Source: Hyphomicrobiales bacterium
GTDB lineage: Bacteria > Pseudomonadota > Alphaproteobacteria > Rhizobiales > Xanthobacteraceae
Direction of reading: 5' to 3'
Assembly (NCBI GenBank): GCA_027307405.1
Contig: DAHUXA010000009.1
Location: 1 to 43,122 of the forward strand
Length of the DNA: 43,122 nt
Below the pieces are notes generated by a model. It was not told the DNA's origin, did not search any database, and saw only the letters and a list, made by a program, of their open reading frames with translations. A program made the translations under genes and the position numbers. Positions 8,472 to 18,547 of this stretch are shown in pieces. Numbering within the stretch: the stretch's first letter is position 1; the number at the start of each line of letters is the position of its first letter.

Positions 8472-11400
8472 CTACTCCGCCGCCTTACGCATGGCTTCCC
8501 ATTCGCGCAGCGCCTGCGCGTCACGCGGCGAGACATCTGGATATTGGGGATCGGCGCCGATGGTCGTGAGGATTTTCCACGACCGCGCGCATTTTTTGCC
8601 TTCGGCGAGATTGGGGACGACCGCTACGCCTGCGATGTCCGGAATACGGAACGCACTAGCGGGCCCTTCGTCCTGAACGAGCGTTGCCGCAGATGTAATG
8701 CACACTTCGGCCAGATCGCAATCAACCACCGCCTCATAGAGCTCCGCGTTCGACACGTGCACGATCGGATGCGCCTCGAGCGACGAGCCAATACGCTTTT
8801 GCGCTCGCTCGATTTCCAAAGCGCCGGTAACTACACGCCGTACGGTGCGAATCTTGCGCCATTTTTCGGCCAGTTTGTCATCGCGCCAGGAGGCCGGCAC
8901 TTCAGGGAAAATCTCGAGATGCACGGATTGCGCGGCGTCGCCATAACGCAAAAGCCATGATTCTTCCGCCGTAAAACAGAGCATGGGTGCAAGCCAAGTC
9001 ACCGTGCAGCGGAACAGGTGATCGAGCACCGTCAGACACGCCTTGCGTTTCACCGAGGAGAACGGATCGCAATAGAGCGTGTCCTTGCGGATATCGAAGT
9101 AGAATGCAGACAGGTCGGAGGTCATAAAACTCGATAGCGCCGCAAATATGCGCTTGTAGTCAAAATCGGCGTAGGCCTTGCGCACCAGCGCGTCGAGTTC
9201 GGAGAGCCGGTGAAGCATCAGACGCTCGAGCTCCGGCATCCTGTCGAGTTTGACACGATCCTCTTCGCGGAAATGCGCAAGGCTGCCAAGCATCCAGCGG
9301 ACGGTGTTGCGCAGTTTGCGATAGGTCTCGACGGTGGTCTTGAGAATCTCAGGGCCGATGCGCAGATCGTCGGCATAGTCCGACGCGCAGACCCACATGC
9401 GAAGGATATCGGCGCCGGATTGCTTGATCACGTCCTGCGGCGCAGTGACGTTGCCGAGCGACTTCGACATCTTGCGGCCGTCCTCGTCGAGCACGAAGCC
9501 GTGGGTCAGCACAACGTCGAAGGGCGCTCGCCCGCGCGTACCGCAGCTCTCCAAAAGCGAGGAATGGAACCAGCCTCGGTGCTGATCGCTGCCTTCAAGA
9601 TACATCACCGTATCTTTGCCGCCATCCATTTTGCGCTTGATGCCGGCGAGCGCCGGGAAATGTACCGGGTCTTCGAGCACGAAAGCGTGGGTGGAGCCGG
9701 AGTCGAACCAGACGTCAAGAATATCGTCGACTTTCTTCCACGAATCGTTGGCGAGCTTGCCAAGGAAGCGCTCCCGCGCGCCCGGCTTGTACCAGGCGTC
9801 GGCACCCTCTTTCTCGAATGCTTGCACGATGCGCAATTCGACATCGGGATCCTGAAGGATGTCGACTGAACCGTCCGGCTTTTCCTTGACGAATACCGCG
9901 ATGGGCACGCCCCAGGCCCGCTGACGGGAGATCACCCAATCGGGACGACTCTCAATCATGCCGGTGATGCGGTTCTCGCCCTGCTCCGGCACCCAGCGTG
10001 CGACCTTGATGGCTGACAGCGCGCGATGGCGGAGCGTGTCGCCCTTCTTGGCGATGTCCTTATCCATCGCAATGAACCACTGCGGCGTATTGCGGAAGAT
10101 GATGGGCTTTTTCGAGCGCCAAGAATGCGGATATTGGTGCTTCAAGCGCCCGCGCGCGATCAGCATGCCGGCTCCGATCAAGGCTTTGATCACCGCCTCG
10201 TTGGCGTCGCCCTTCTCACCTTTGTCATTGATAACGCGTTTGCCGGTGAAGCCGGGCGCCTGCTCGGTAAAGGCGCCATTCTCGTCGACGGTGTAGGGAA
10301 TCGACGGATTGACGCCGCGCTTTTCCAATTCACGCCTGTTTGCAATCCAGATCTCAAAGTCGTCTCGTCCGTGTCCCGGCGCGGTGTGCACGAAGCCGGT
10401 TCCGTCTTCGTCGGTGACGTGCTCGCCGGCGAGCAAAGGCACCGAAAAATCGAAACCGCTGGCCTTCAGAGGATGAGCGCAAGTCATGCCGGCAAGGACG
10501 CTGCCGCCGATGGCTCTCACTTTTTCGAATGTCATGACGCGAGCTTGCTTGAAAACAGCCTCGGCCAGTTTGTCGGCAAGGATAAGAAGATCACCATTTT
10601 TCGCCCAGTTGTCTGCAGGTGCGTCAACGATCTTGTACAAGCCGTAGGAAATCTTCGGCGAAAAGCTGATCGCGCGGTTGCCCGGTATCGTCCAGGGCGT
10701 CGTGGTCCAGATCACGACGGATGCATTGCCAACAAGGTCGAAGGCCGCTGCGATATCGTTTTTATTGTCGCCTTCGAGCGAAATATCCGCGACTGGAAAT
10801 TTCACCCACACCTGGTCGCTCGTATAGTCCTCGTACTCCACCTCCGCCTCGGCAAGCGCGGTCTTCTCCACCACGCTCCACATCACCGGCTTCGAGCCGC
10901 GATACAAAAGGCCGTTGACAGCGAACTTCATCAGCTCGCGCGCGATCTGCGCCTCGGCGAAGAAATCCATCGTCGTATAGGGATGCGCCCAATCGCCCTC
11001 GACACCCAGACGCTTGAATTCCTCGCGCTGCACATTGAGCCAGTGGTCGGCATAGGCGCGGCATTCCTGCCTGAATGCGACCATCGCCGCCGGATCCGAT
11101 AAATTCGGCTTCGTCTTATTCTTCGAGCGATAATTTTCTTCCTCGATCTTCCATTCGATCGGCAGCCCGTGACAGTCCCAGCCCGGCACATAATTGGAAT
11201 CGAAGCCAAGCATCTGCTGGCTGCGCGTCACCACGTCCTTGAGAATCTTGTTGAGCGCATGCCCGATGTGGATGTTGCCGTTCGCGTAGGGCGGGCCGTC
11301 GTGCAGGATGAATTTCTCGCGACCCTTCGCTGCCGCACGCAACTGTTTGTAAAGGTCGCCCTTCTCCCAACGCGCCAGAATCTGCGGCTCGCGCTGCGGC

Positions 11401-11474
11401 AGGCCTGCGCGCATCGGAAATTCCGTCTGCGGGAGAAACAGCGTCTCGGAATAGTCGCGCTCGGGCTTCGACAT
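8472..11474 (-). CDS. ileS: Isoleucyl-tRNA synthetase
   Basis: A 1000-residue class I aminoacyl-tRNA synthetase that charges tRNA-Ile and edits valine. The HIGH motif is [12 protein letters not shown] (about residue 72), the KMSKS loop is [11 protein letters not shown], and the large CP1 editing domain contains [10 protein letters not shown] and [11 protein letters not shown]. The C-terminal zinc-finger region is degenerate: it reads [10 protein letters not shown] and later [12 protein letters not shown], so three of the four usual cysteines are missing. I believe this is common in the group rather than a defect. The gene is cotranscribed with lspA downstream and lies 26 bases from ribF upstream. 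Confidence 0.98.
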   Translation of the reverse strand: MSKPERDYSETLFLPQTEFPMRAGLPQREPQILARWEKGDLYKQLRAAAKGREKFILHDGPPYANGNIHIGHALNKILKDVVTRSQQMLGFDSNYVPGWDCHGLPIEWKIEEENYRSKNKTKPNLSDPAAMVAFRQECRAYADHWLNVQREEFKRLGVEGDWAHPYTTMDFFAEAQIARELMKFAVNGLLYRGSKPVMWSVVEKTALAEAEVEYEDYTSDQVWVKFPVADISLEGDNKNDIAAAFDLVGNASVVIWTTTPWTIPGNRAISFSPKISYGLYKIVDAPADNWAKNGDLLILADKLAEAVFKQARVMTFEKVRAIGGSVLAGMTCAHPLKASGFDFSVPLLAGEHVTDEDGTGFVHTAPGHGRDDFEIWIANRRELEKRGVNPSIPYTVDENGAFTEQAPGFTGKRVINDKGEKGDANEAVIKALIGAGMLIARGRLKHQYPHSWRSKKPIIFRNTPQWFIAMDKDIAKKGDTLRHRALSAIKVARWVPEQGENRITGMIESRPDWVISRQRAWGVPIAVFVKEKPDGSVDILQDPDVELRIVQAFEKEGADAWYKPGARERFLGKLANDSWKKVDDILDVWFDSGSTHAFVLEDPVHFPALAGIKRKMDGGKDTVMYLEGSDQHRGWFHSSLLESCGTRGRAPFDVVLTHGFVLDEDGRKMSKSLGNVTAPQDVIKQSGADILRMWVCASDYADDLRIGPEILKTTVETYRKLRNTVRWMLGSLAHFREEDRVKLDRMPELERLMLHRLSELDALVRKAYADFDYKRIFAALSSFMTSDLSAFYFDIRKDTLYCDPFSSVKRKACLTVLDHLFRCTVTWLAPMLCFTAEESWLLRYGDAAQSVHLEIFPEVPASWRDDKLAEKWRKIRTVRRVVTGALEIERAQKRIGSSLEAHPIVHVSNAELYEAVVDCDLAEVCITSAATLVQDEGPASAFRIPDIAGVAVVPNLAEGKKCARSWKILTTIGADPQYPDVSPRDAQALREWEAMRKAAE

Positions 11475-11500
11475 GGCGGGCTATCTAGCAGGCTGATCGG

Positions 11501-12490
11501 CTAAATGTCACCCAGCGCCGGAAACGCATTGCCCGCGCGCTTGAGCGCATCGCGGGCCTGGGCGACATCCGCCATCATGTGGCGTTTGAGCGTCTCAATC
11601 GATTCGAATTTCTGCTCGTGGCGGATCCAACCGATAAAGGCAACATCGATCGCCCGTCCGTAGAGGTCCCCATCAAAATCGAACAGAAACACTTCGAGGA
11701 GTGGCGCGCCATCGTCGAACATCGGACGGCGGCCAAAACTCGCCACACCCTCATGATGCTTCCCCGCAACGGCAATGCGCACCGCATAGATGCCGTGATA
11801 GAGGCCGCAGGTGGGGTTGAGCTTCAGGTTGGCGGTCGGAAAGCCGAGCTCGCGACCGCGCTTGTCGCCGTGAATGACCTCGCCGGAAACGAACCACGGC
11901 GCGCCCAGAAGTTCCGTCGCCTCCACGACCCTGCCGGCTGCCAATGCGGCGCGCACTGCGCCGGACGAGACCGGCCGTCCCTCGTCTTCGAGCGGCGGCG
12001 CAACATCGACTGCGAAGCCAAGCCGCGCGCCCTGCTCGGCCAGGAAGCTCGGCGAGCCGGCGCGGCTTTTGCCGAAATGAAAATCGAAGCCGATGGCCGC
12101 GCCGCCGATTCCGAGAGCGCCCACGAGAATCTTCCCGATGAAATCCTCCGCGGAGGTCGCTGCAAGCGAGGCGTCGAACGTCATGACGATGGCGCCGTCG
12201 AGGCCGGTCGCCGCCAACAGACGCAGCTTGTCGCGCTCGCTGGAAAGCTCGAACAGGGTTTCTTGCGGCCGCAGGAACAATCTCGGATGCGGCGTAAAAG
12301 TGAGCGCCGCCGCCTTGCGCCCAAGCTTGCGTGCACGGGTCAGCGCGGCACCGATCACGGCCCGATGACCGCGATGCACGCCATCGAAATTGCCAATCGC
12401 CACCACGGCGCCGGCAAGCGGACCGCTATCGATGCCCTGCGCACCGCCGTGCGCAATATGGAAGTGTTTTTCCGGCACAGGCTTGCTCAT
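11501..12490 (-). CDS. ribF: Bifunctional riboflavin kinase / FMN adenylyltransferase
   Basis: Makes FMN from riboflavin and then FAD. The N-terminal adenylyltransferase domain has GNFDGVHRGHRAVIGAAL, the nucleotide-binding signature; the C-terminal kinase domain has GDKRGRELGFPTANL followed by GIYAVRIAV. The ORF track begins at 12556, but the first 22 residues have no family resemblance. The internal ATG at 12490 (MSKPVPEKHF) gives 329 residues, close to the usual 305-330, and is chosen here. RibF-IleS-LspA is a common bacterial gene order. It is probably the first gene of the minus-strand run, divergent from the CheY-like gene. Confidence 0.94.
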   Translation of the reverse strand: MSKPVPEKHFHIAHGGAQGIDSGPLAGAVVAIGNFDGVHRGHRAVIGAALTRARKLGRKAAALTFTPHPRLFLRPQETLFELSSERDKLRLLAATGLDGAIVMTFDASLAATSAEDFIGKILVGALGIGGAAIGFDFHFGKSRAGSPSFLAEQGARLGFAVDVAPPLEDEGRPVSSGAVRAALAAGRVVEATELLGAPWFVSGEVIHGDKRGRELGFPTANLKLNPTCGLYHGIYAVRIAVAGKHHEGVASFGRRPMFDDGAPLLEVFLFDFDGDLYGRAIDVAFIGWIRHEQKFESIETLKRHMMADVAQARDALKRAGNAFPALGDI

Positions 12491-12678
12491 TGGATGTGCA
12501 GGCGAATACAGGAAATTGCGGTTGTTGACTTGCACATATTTTCGTCGGGGGAACACTTGGCTCGCTGCTACGGTTACCGCGCCGTTAACAAACTTTCAAA
12601 TTAACGGGTTATTCAAGGGCCACTGGTATTTATCGCCACCTTTGTTGGGGGAGAGCCCGCGGTGCGGGCAGAGGCGTG

Positions 12679-13086
12679 ATGGCTGTCGATCTGACCAAGC
12701 CGGTTCTCGTCGTGGACGACTACAACACGATGATTCGCATCATGCACAACTTGCTCAAGCAGCTCGGCTTCGAGCATGTCGACGATGCAAACGACGGCTC
12801 GACAGCGCTCACCAAATTGCGCGCCCGCGACTACGGTCTGGTCATTTCCGACTGGAACATGGAGCCGATGACGGGCTTTGCTCTGTTGCAGGAAATGCGC
12901 TCCGACCCTTCGCTGGCCGAAATTCCATTCATCATGGTCACGGCGGAATCAAAGACTGAGAACGTGATCGCGGCGAAGAAGGCAGGCGTGTCAAACTATA
13001 TCGTCAAGCCGTTCAACGCACAGACTCTCAAGAACAAGATCGACGCGGTATTCGGCGAGGTCGAAGCCTCCGCTCCCGCGGCCTGA
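12679..13086 (+). CDS. Single-domain response regulator (CheY-like receiver)
   Basis: A stand-alone receiver of 135 residues with no output domain. The acidic pocket is VLVVDDY, the phospho-acceptor Asp is in LVISDWNMEPMTG (about residue 57), the conserved Thr/Ser is in IMVTAES, and the Lys is in YIVKPFNAQTL. It should act by protein-protein contact, as CheY does. No kinase lies nearby, so it is an orphan. The track uses GTG 12676; ATG 12679 lies four bases after an AGAGG Shine-Dalgarno and is preferred. A CheZ-like phosphatase at 28138 could be its partner. Motility, stress or cell-cycle signalling cannot be told apart from sequence alone. Confidence 0.92.
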   Translation: MAVDLTKPVLVVDDYNTMIRIMHNLLKQLGFEHVDDANDGSTALTKLRARDYGLVISDWNMEPMTGFALLQEMRSDPSLAEIPFIMVTAESKTENVIAAKKAGVSNYIVKPFNAQTLKNKIDAVFGEVEASAPAA

Positions 13087-13089
13087 GTA

Positions 13090-13959
13090 CTACCACCTCA
13101 ACTCGCGCATCACAGCTTTGGGTATGCCGCCGGCGGCGGTGAAGGTTGCCGTGAGCGCCGCGCTGTCGGGCCGCTCGCGACTGCCCAGCTCTTCGGCGTG
13201 AATGCCTGACGTCACGAACAGGAAATCGACACCGACCGTACGGGCGCCTTTCAAATCCGTGCGCACGGAGTCGCCAACCGCAAGCACCCGGCTGAGCGCG
13301 ATCTTGCGCCCTGCTGCCGATTCCGCCTTTGCCAGAGCCCTGTCATAGATCGGCCGGTAGGGCTTGCCGGCATAAAGCACTTCGCCGCCCATGGTCGCAT
13401 AGAGGTCGGCGATCGCGCCGGCGCAATAGACCAGCGTTGAACCGCGCTCCACCACCACGTCCGGATTGCCGCACACCATGAACAATTTGCGCGCCAGCAT
13501 GGCTTCGAGCCGCGCGCGGTAGTCGTCCGGGGTCTCAACTTCGTCGTCTTCCAGACCCGAGCACACGACATAGTCGGCGGTCTCGGGCGGGGCAAAGTGC
13601 ACGTCGAGCCCCTTGAATATCGAACGGTCGCGCTCGGGGCCGAGGTGATAGAGCGTTTGGCCGCGCCGTTCCACAATCACGCCGCGCGTAACATCACCCG
13701 AGGAGACGATGGCATCATAGGTCTCGCGCGGAACATGCAGCCGCTCCAGCTGACGCGCCACGATCTCGCTCGGGCGCGGCGCATTGGTGACCAAAATCAC
13801 GACGCCCCCGCGTGCCCGCATCCGCATCAGGGCGTCGCAGGCGTGCGGAGAAGCGGCGAGGCCATTGTGTATGACCCCCCATACGTCGCACAGCAGCACG
13901 TCATAGGCGGGCGCAAGCGACGAGAAGTTCGGGATCAGGGGTGGCGAAGCGGGGCTCAT
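13090..13959 (-). CDS. HAD superfamily class IIA-type hydrolase-like protein (TIGR01459-like)
   Basis: A 289-residue HAD protein with a NagD-like cap. Motif I is LLCDVWGVIHNG, motif II is VILVTNAP, motif III Lys is in YAGKPYRP, and motif IV is AVGDSVRTDLKGA. In motif I the second Asp of DxD, the usual general acid/base, is Trp. This DxWG form is, as far as I know, normal for the TIGR01459 group, whose substrate is not established. It may be a slow phosphatase or have another role. It converges with the CheY-like gene with three bases between the stops. Start ATG at 13959. Confidence 0.87.
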   Translation of the reverse strand: MSPASPPLIPNFSSLAPAYDVLLCDVWGVIHNGLAASPHACDALMRMRARGGVVILVTNAPRPSEIVARQLERLHVPRETYDAIVSSGDVTRGVIVERRGQTLYHLGPERDRSIFKGLDVHFAPPETADYVVCSGLEDDEVETPDDYRARLEAMLARKLFMVCGNPDVVVERGSTLVYCAGAIADLYATMGGEVLYAGKPYRPIYDRALAKAESAAGRKIALSRVLAVGDSVRTDLKGARTVGVDFLFVTSGIHAEELGSRERPDSAALTATFTAAGGIPKAVMRELRW

Positions 13960-14044
13960 GACAGACCTTCTCGGTCATTGCGCCGGACAAGCAAACCCGC
14001 AATGCCGAGGCGAAGGTAGCGCATCGATGACCGAAAGGAAGATG

Positions 14045-15394
14045 TCAGCTGGCAGCCAGTAAAGCGCCCGGACTTTCGTCCATATCCGGCTTTGCAGCCC
14101 CGGTCGCGGTCCCCTGGAGGGCTTCGGCCCGCACCGGCCGCGGCGGCGAGAACAAGAAACCTTGTCCGAAACGCACGTCATAGTCGAGCAGATCGACAAC
14201 CGTCGTCTCGGTCTCTATCCGCTCAGCTATCAAGTCGATGCCGGAACGCGCCAGCAGGTCGGCAAGGTCTTCCGGATCGATGTCATTCTGTGTCGCGGCC
14301 ACCCTGTTGAACAGCAGTTTTGCCGGCACCTTCAGGAAGCGGAACGAGCGGTCGGCCAGTTCATTCGGCTCCACGTGCAGGTCAGTTACATGGTCCATCG
14401 AAAAGCGGAACCCGCGCTGGGCAAGCGCAGCCAGGCTTTCGTGCTCGATCGGTCCGAAGCTGCGATAAGCTTCTTGCGTGAATTCGAACATCAGCGAGGA
14501 CGCAAGCGCGCGATTGGCATCCATGAAGTCCAGGAATTGCCGAAACATCAGCGCGTCGGTCAGAGTTGCGGCACTGAGGTTACAAAACAGCCCGACATCG
14601 CGGCTTTTCAGCAGCAGGCGCCTTGTCACCTGCACGCAGCGGAATACCGCGAGATTGTCGATCTTTGGCATAAGGCCGATGCTCTCGGCAACGTCGACAA
14701 AGTCGACGGCGGGAATGACGTCGCCGTCTTCGGTCCGCAGGCGCGACACGGCTTCGTAATAGCGCACCTTACGCTGCGGAAGCGTGACGATGGGTTGCAG
14801 ATAAAGGTCTATGCGGTTTGCGTCGACGGCCTTGGAAATCAAGTCAGCGATGCTCTCGCGCGACAACCCGCGGAAGCGGTCTAGGCCACCGATCGCACTG
14901 TTCTCGCTAAGCGCCAGCGTCCCTTCAACCGGCCGCACAGCTTCAGGCTTCGGCGGGCTGGCTACGGCCCGGCCCGACAAAGCACCCTGCTTCTGCAAAG
15001 CGACGGCGTGCGCGGCGACAGTCTCGGCGATCTGCTTCACGAGACCACCAAGCTCGCCGATCTCTGTGGCTAGTGGATCGGCTGCTGCACGCGCCCGATG
15101 TGCCGGTGAAGCTATCTTGATTTCTGCCGCGTTTAGACGGCGCGAGACTTCCGCGACCTGGCGTGCGAGATCGGCCGTGCCGCGCGACAGATCGGCGATC
15201 TGGTCGCCGAGATCAGTGCGGTCGCGCAGGCGGTTACTGACCGTATTGAACAGCGCCATACCGGTCAGAGCAGCCAGCGCTACGATGGCCGAAGTGCTGG
15301 CATCGACGCTAAAGCCGAGATAGAGCACCGCACCGATGGAGCCGGCGGTAAGCACGACGCAGACCGCAATGAAGATGGCGCTGATGCGACGCAT
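14045..15394 (-). CDS. Membrane protein with degenerate EAL domain (c-di-GMP phosphodiesterase-like)
   Basis: Two transmembrane segments near the N-terminus (ISAIFIAVCVVLTAGSIGAV and STSAIVALAALTGMALF) are followed by a coiled-coil-like stretch (GDQIADLSRGTADLARQV) and an EAL domain. EAL itself reads EAV (YYEAVSRL). The conserved DDFG block reads SMDHVTDL, losing the second Asp, while the Asn of CNLSAATL, the Lys of RFLKVPAK, the Glu of AERIE and the Gln of GFGQGFLF remain. Phosphodiesterase activity is therefore doubtful and it may be a c-di-GMP sensor. The track starts at 15529, but ATG 15394 (MRRISAIF) starts just before the first membrane helix and is preferred, giving 449 residues. Confidence 0.88.
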   Translation of the reverse strand: MRRISAIFIAVCVVLTAGSIGAVLYLGFSVDASTSAIVALAALTGMALFNTVSNRLRDRTDLGDQIADLSRGTADLARQVAEVSRRLNAAEIKIASPAHRARAAADPLATEIGELGGLVKQIAETVAAHAVALQKQGALSGRAVASPPKPEAVRPVEGTLALSENSAIGGLDRFRGLSRESIADLISKAVDANRIDLYLQPIVTLPQRKVRYYEAVSRLRTEDGDVIPAVDFVDVAESIGLMPKIDNLAVFRCVQVTRRLLLKSRDVGLFCNLSAATLTDALMFRQFLDFMDANRALASSLMFEFTQEAYRSFGPIEHESLAALAQRGFRFSMDHVTDLHVEPNELADRSFRFLKVPAKLLFNRVAATQNDIDPEDLADLLARSGIDLIAERIETETTVVDLLDYDVRFGQGFLFSPPRPVRAEALQGTATGAAKPDMDESPGALLAAS

Positions 15395-15546
15395 GCAGTT
15401 TATCCTGTACCGTCCGCGGGGACCGGAGCAACACCGCCAAGACGGTCCGATTCGCTTAGTCCGATACCAATGTTCATGAGGCCGCGGCTCCGCGCAACTC
15501 GAAGTCCTGCTATGGTAGCGCGAATTCACCCGTTATTCGCAGGAAC

Positions 15547-17103
15547 TTGAAGCTATTGTGGACCGCTAACCTGATGCCGGCGTCCCGTCGTTTTTCCGTA
15601 CAGGCCCGGATCGCCGCCGCTCCGGCGCGGGCTTTGGCCGCCATCTTGTTCCTGCATGCAGCAGTGTGGACGGCCCTTCCGACCCTGCTTTATGCCAATT
15701 TGCCGCTCGATCTGATCGAGGCGCTGGTCTACGGCCAGGAGTGGCAGCTCGGTTACGACAAACTGCCGCCATTGCCTTGGTGGCTGGTCGAAATCGTGCA
15801 TCGGTTGGTCGGTTACAATCTCGCATATTATTTGTTGGCGCAAATCGCAGTTGTGGCGGCCCTGTGGCTGGTCTGGCTGACGGCTCGGCCGCTAGTCGGC
15901 CCCCTCGGCGCACTAGCGGCAGTGCTGATCGTCGATGGCCTGCACTATCTGAACTACACGTCTGCCAAATTTAACCACGACGTCATCCAGCTGCCTTTCT
16001 GGGCCCTCGCTGGGTTTGCCTTCCATCGCGCTCTTCGCGGCGGGTGGATCGGACATTGGCTCCTGCTCGGCCTGGCGCTGGGAATGTCGCTGTGGGCGAA
16101 ATATTTCGTGGTCGTGCTGGCGGCGCCGCTCGCACTGTTCATCCTCTACGATCGGGACGCGCGCAAAGTGCTGGCAACGCCCGGACCCTACGTGGCGGCT
16201 GTGGTGGCGCTCGTCACCATGGCGCCGCACATCGTCTGGCTCATTCAGAACGATTTCCTGCCCTTCACCTACGCCGAACATCGCGCCCTGCCCTCGCGCG
16301 GATTGATCGACCACGTCTTGCATCCGCTGGAATTTGGTATCGGCCAGGCCTTTTTTCTCATTCCGTCTCTTTTGATTGCTCTGCCGCTGTTTTTCCCCCG
16401 GCAGGGCGGCAATCAGATCAAGCTTGACCCAAATGGCTTCGATCGCCGCATCGTAACCTGGCTCGCCTTTGGACCAATGGCGACTGTCCTGGTGATGTCG
16501 GCGATCAGTGGCCGTGGCACCGTTGCAATGTGGGGCTATCCGCTGTGGCTCTTTCTCGGCGTCCGGATCGTAATGGCAGCGAAGGCATTCGATGAATCGC
16601 GCGTTGCACGCGTGACCCTGATTTGGGCCGCGGTATTCGGATGCCTCGCGCTCGCGTTCATACTGAACTACGCCGTGCTGCCAAACTACGATCACCGCTA
16701 TCGCGCCGTTTTCTTTCCCGGCAGTGACTTGGGGCGCGAACTGTCGCAACGCTATCATGCGGCGACGGGGCGTCCGATCAGTTATGTGATCGGCAGCATG
16801 TGGGACGGCGGCAATGTGGCGCATTACGCGCCTGACCATCCGCGCGTGCTGATCGATGGCAGCCCCGAGCGCGCGCCGTGGATCGATCTCGCTGACCTCA
16901 GAACGAAAGGCGCGGTCGTGGTCTGGACCGCTGGCGACTTGACCGTCGTGCCACCGGGATTGCGATCCGTTGCGGCAGATGCCGCAGTGCAGCCGCCATT
17001 CCAATTGCACTATCTGCGTGGAGACTCGAGCGTCCCTATCGGCTGGGCGATCCTCTTCCCGAGACCATCTTTCGCCGCCGGACCGCTCAAGCCACCGCTT
17101 TGA
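15547..17103 (+). CDS. GT39/PMT-type (ArnT-like) membrane glycosyltransferase
   Basis: A polytopic membrane protein of about 510 residues with roughly ten hydrophobic segments and a soluble C-terminal part (residues about 380-518). It fits the GT-C fold of family 39 transferases, which move a sugar from a polyprenyl phosphate donor onto an acceptor in the periplasm. The first periplasmic loop has LPLDLIEALVYGQEW and a GYDKLPPLPWW motif typical of this family. The track start is TTG 15547; ATG 15574 is an alternative. The 3' end overlaps the convergent aminotransferase by 17 bases. Substrate is unknown. It may work with the GT2 and deacetylase genes at 24.5-26.5 kb. Confidence 0.85.
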   Translation: MKLLWTANLMPASRRFSVQARIAAAPARALAAILFLHAAVWTALPTLLYANLPLDLIEALVYGQEWQLGYDKLPPLPWWLVEIVHRLVGYNLAYYLLAQIAVVAALWLVWLTARPLVGPLGALAAVLIVDGLHYLNYTSAKFNHDVIQLPFWALAGFAFHRALRGGWIGHWLLLGLALGMSLWAKYFVVVLAAPLALFILYDRDARKVLATPGPYVAAVVALVTMAPHIVWLIQNDFLPFTYAEHRALPSRGLIDHVLHPLEFGIGQAFFLIPSLLIALPLFFPRQGGNQIKLDPNGFDRRIVTWLAFGPMATVLVMSAISGRGTVAMWGYPLWLFLGVRIVMAAKAFDESRVARVTLIWAAVFGCLALAFILNYAVLPNYDHRYRAVFFPGSDLGRELSQRYHAATGRPISYVIGSMWDGGNVAHYAPDHPRVLIDGSPERAPWIDLADLRTKGAVVVWTAGDLTVVPPGLRSVAADAAVQPPFQLHYLRGDSSVPIGWAILFPRPSFAAGPLKPPL

Positions 17104-18418
17104 TGATGTTTGCGAGCTTGTCGAATATCTCGCCAATCTGACTTTCACTCACAATCAACGGCGGGCTGAGCGCCAGCGTATCGCCGACGGCACGGAACAT
17201 GACATCGTGTTCAAAAAAGCCCAGTTCGAGCGCCTCCATGCCGCGCTTGCCGACCGCATCGGGCTTGCTGGCGAGATCAATGCCGACGGTCAGCCCCACA
17301 GGGCGAATGTCGAGGATATTCGGCAAGCCTTTGAGGCCCATCGCTGCCTTCGCCCATGGGGTCTCCAGTTTGCGCGCACGTTCGAACAAGCCTTCCGCGC
17401 GGTACAGATCGAGCGCGGCGAGGCCGGCTGCGCAGGCCAGCGGATGGGCCGAGTAAGTATAGCCGTGGAACAGCTCGATGACGTGCTCGGGTCCCTTCAT
17501 GAAGGCGTCGTAGATGCCCTTGCGCACCAACACACCACCCATCGGCACCGCACCTGACGTGATGCCTTTCGCAAAGGTGATCATATCGGGGATCACGCCA
17601 TAACGTTCGGCGGCAAACGCATAGCCCAGCCGGCCATAGCCCGTGATCACCTCGTCAAAGATCAGCAGGATTCCATGCTTGTCGCAGATGGCACGCAATC
17701 GTTCGAGATAGCCTTTAGGCGGCGCGAGTACGCCAGTAGAGGCGGCCACCGGCTCGACGATCACTGCGGCAATCGTTGAAGCATCGTGCAGCGCAACGAG
17801 ACGATCGAGTTCATCGGCAAGATGCGCGCCCCATTCTGGCTCGCCAATGCTGAAGGCCTGCTTCTCGCGATTGTAAGTCGTCGGCAGATGATCGACGCCG
17901 GCAAACAGTGCGCCGAATTGTTTGCGGTTGTTGACGATGCCGCCGACCGCAATGCCGCCGAAACCGACGCCGTGATAGCCGCGTTCGCGCCCGATCAGAC
18001 GCACGCGCGAAGCGTTGCCTCGCACATTGTGATAGGCGAGCGCTATCTTGAGCGCGGTATCGACCGCCTCAGAACCGGAATTGCAGAAAAACACATGATC
18101 GAGATCGCCGGGCGCTAACGCGGCGATCCGGCTTGCAAGCTCGAACGCTTTGGGGTGACTGAACTGGAAGGCCGGCGCATAGTCGAGCGTTGCCGCTTCG
18201 CGCTGGATTGCCGCCACAATGGGTTCGCGGTTGTGGCCGGCATTGGTGCACCACAAGCCGGCCGCGCCGTCGATCAGCTTGCGCCCGTCACTTGCGATGT
18301 AGTGCATGTCCTTGGCGCCAACGATCAGCCGTGGCCGTTTCTTGAAGGCTCGATTGGCCGTAAATGGCATCCAATAAGGTTCAAGGTCGTTGGGGACCGA
18401 CGACGCTGCCAAAGCCAT
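17087..18418 (-). CDS. Omega-amino acid:pyruvate aminotransferase (class III)
   Basis: A PLP-dependent class III aminotransferase of 443 residues, most like beta-alanine:pyruvate transaminases. Family blocks are LDGAAGLWCTNAGH-like (LIDGAAGLWCTNAGHNREP), FFCNSGSEAVDTALKIA, GRERGYHGVGFGG, and IFDEVITGYGRLG with the PLP-contacting Asp. The Schiff-base Lys is in TFAKGITSGAVPMGG. ATG 18418 is preferred over the track GTG 18430, because a GAGG Shine-Dalgarno lies six bases ahead of it. It likely funnels beta-alanine or other omega-amines into central metabolism. Exact amine preference cannot be read from sequence. Confidence 0.9.
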   Translation of the reverse strand: MALAASSVPNDLEPYWMPFTANRAFKKRPRLIVGAKDMHYIASDGRKLIDGAAGLWCTNAGHNREPIVAAIQREAATLDYAPAFQFSHPKAFELASRIAALAPGDLDHVFFCNSGSEAVDTALKIALAYHNVRGNASRVRLIGRERGYHGVGFGGIAVGGIVNNRKQFGALFAGVDHLPTTYNREKQAFSIGEPEWGAHLADELDRLVALHDASTIAAVIVEPVAASTGVLAPPKGYLERLRAICDKHGILLIFDEVITGYGRLGYAFAAERYGVIPDMITFAKGITSGAVPMGGVLVRKGIYDAFMKGPEHVIELFHGYTYSAHPLACAAGLAALDLYRAEGLFERARKLETPWAKAAMGLKGLPNILDIRPVGLTVGIDLASKPDAVGKRGMEALELGFFEHDVMFRAVGDTLALSPPLIVSESQIGEIFDKLANIIKAVA

Positions 18419-18547
18419 CTGATGCCTCACTTCCTGCCGCTTACCGTAAAGGGTATTCAGACCATTTGATTATCCGCTTTCGCCGATAATGACAAAGCGG
18501 GAAACGGCTGCTACCACGCGACCATTGTCAATTTTCGCGACTCGCCG

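Noticed and set aside
10026-11102. A 358-codon plus-strand ORF opposite ileS
   Set aside because: It lies fully within ileS, whose frame carries all synthetase motifs.
15913-17148. A 411-codon minus-strand ORF opposite the GT39 gene
   Set aside because: It is rich in His, Arg and Gln with no hydrophobic or domain pattern, while the plus strand shows clear membrane helices.
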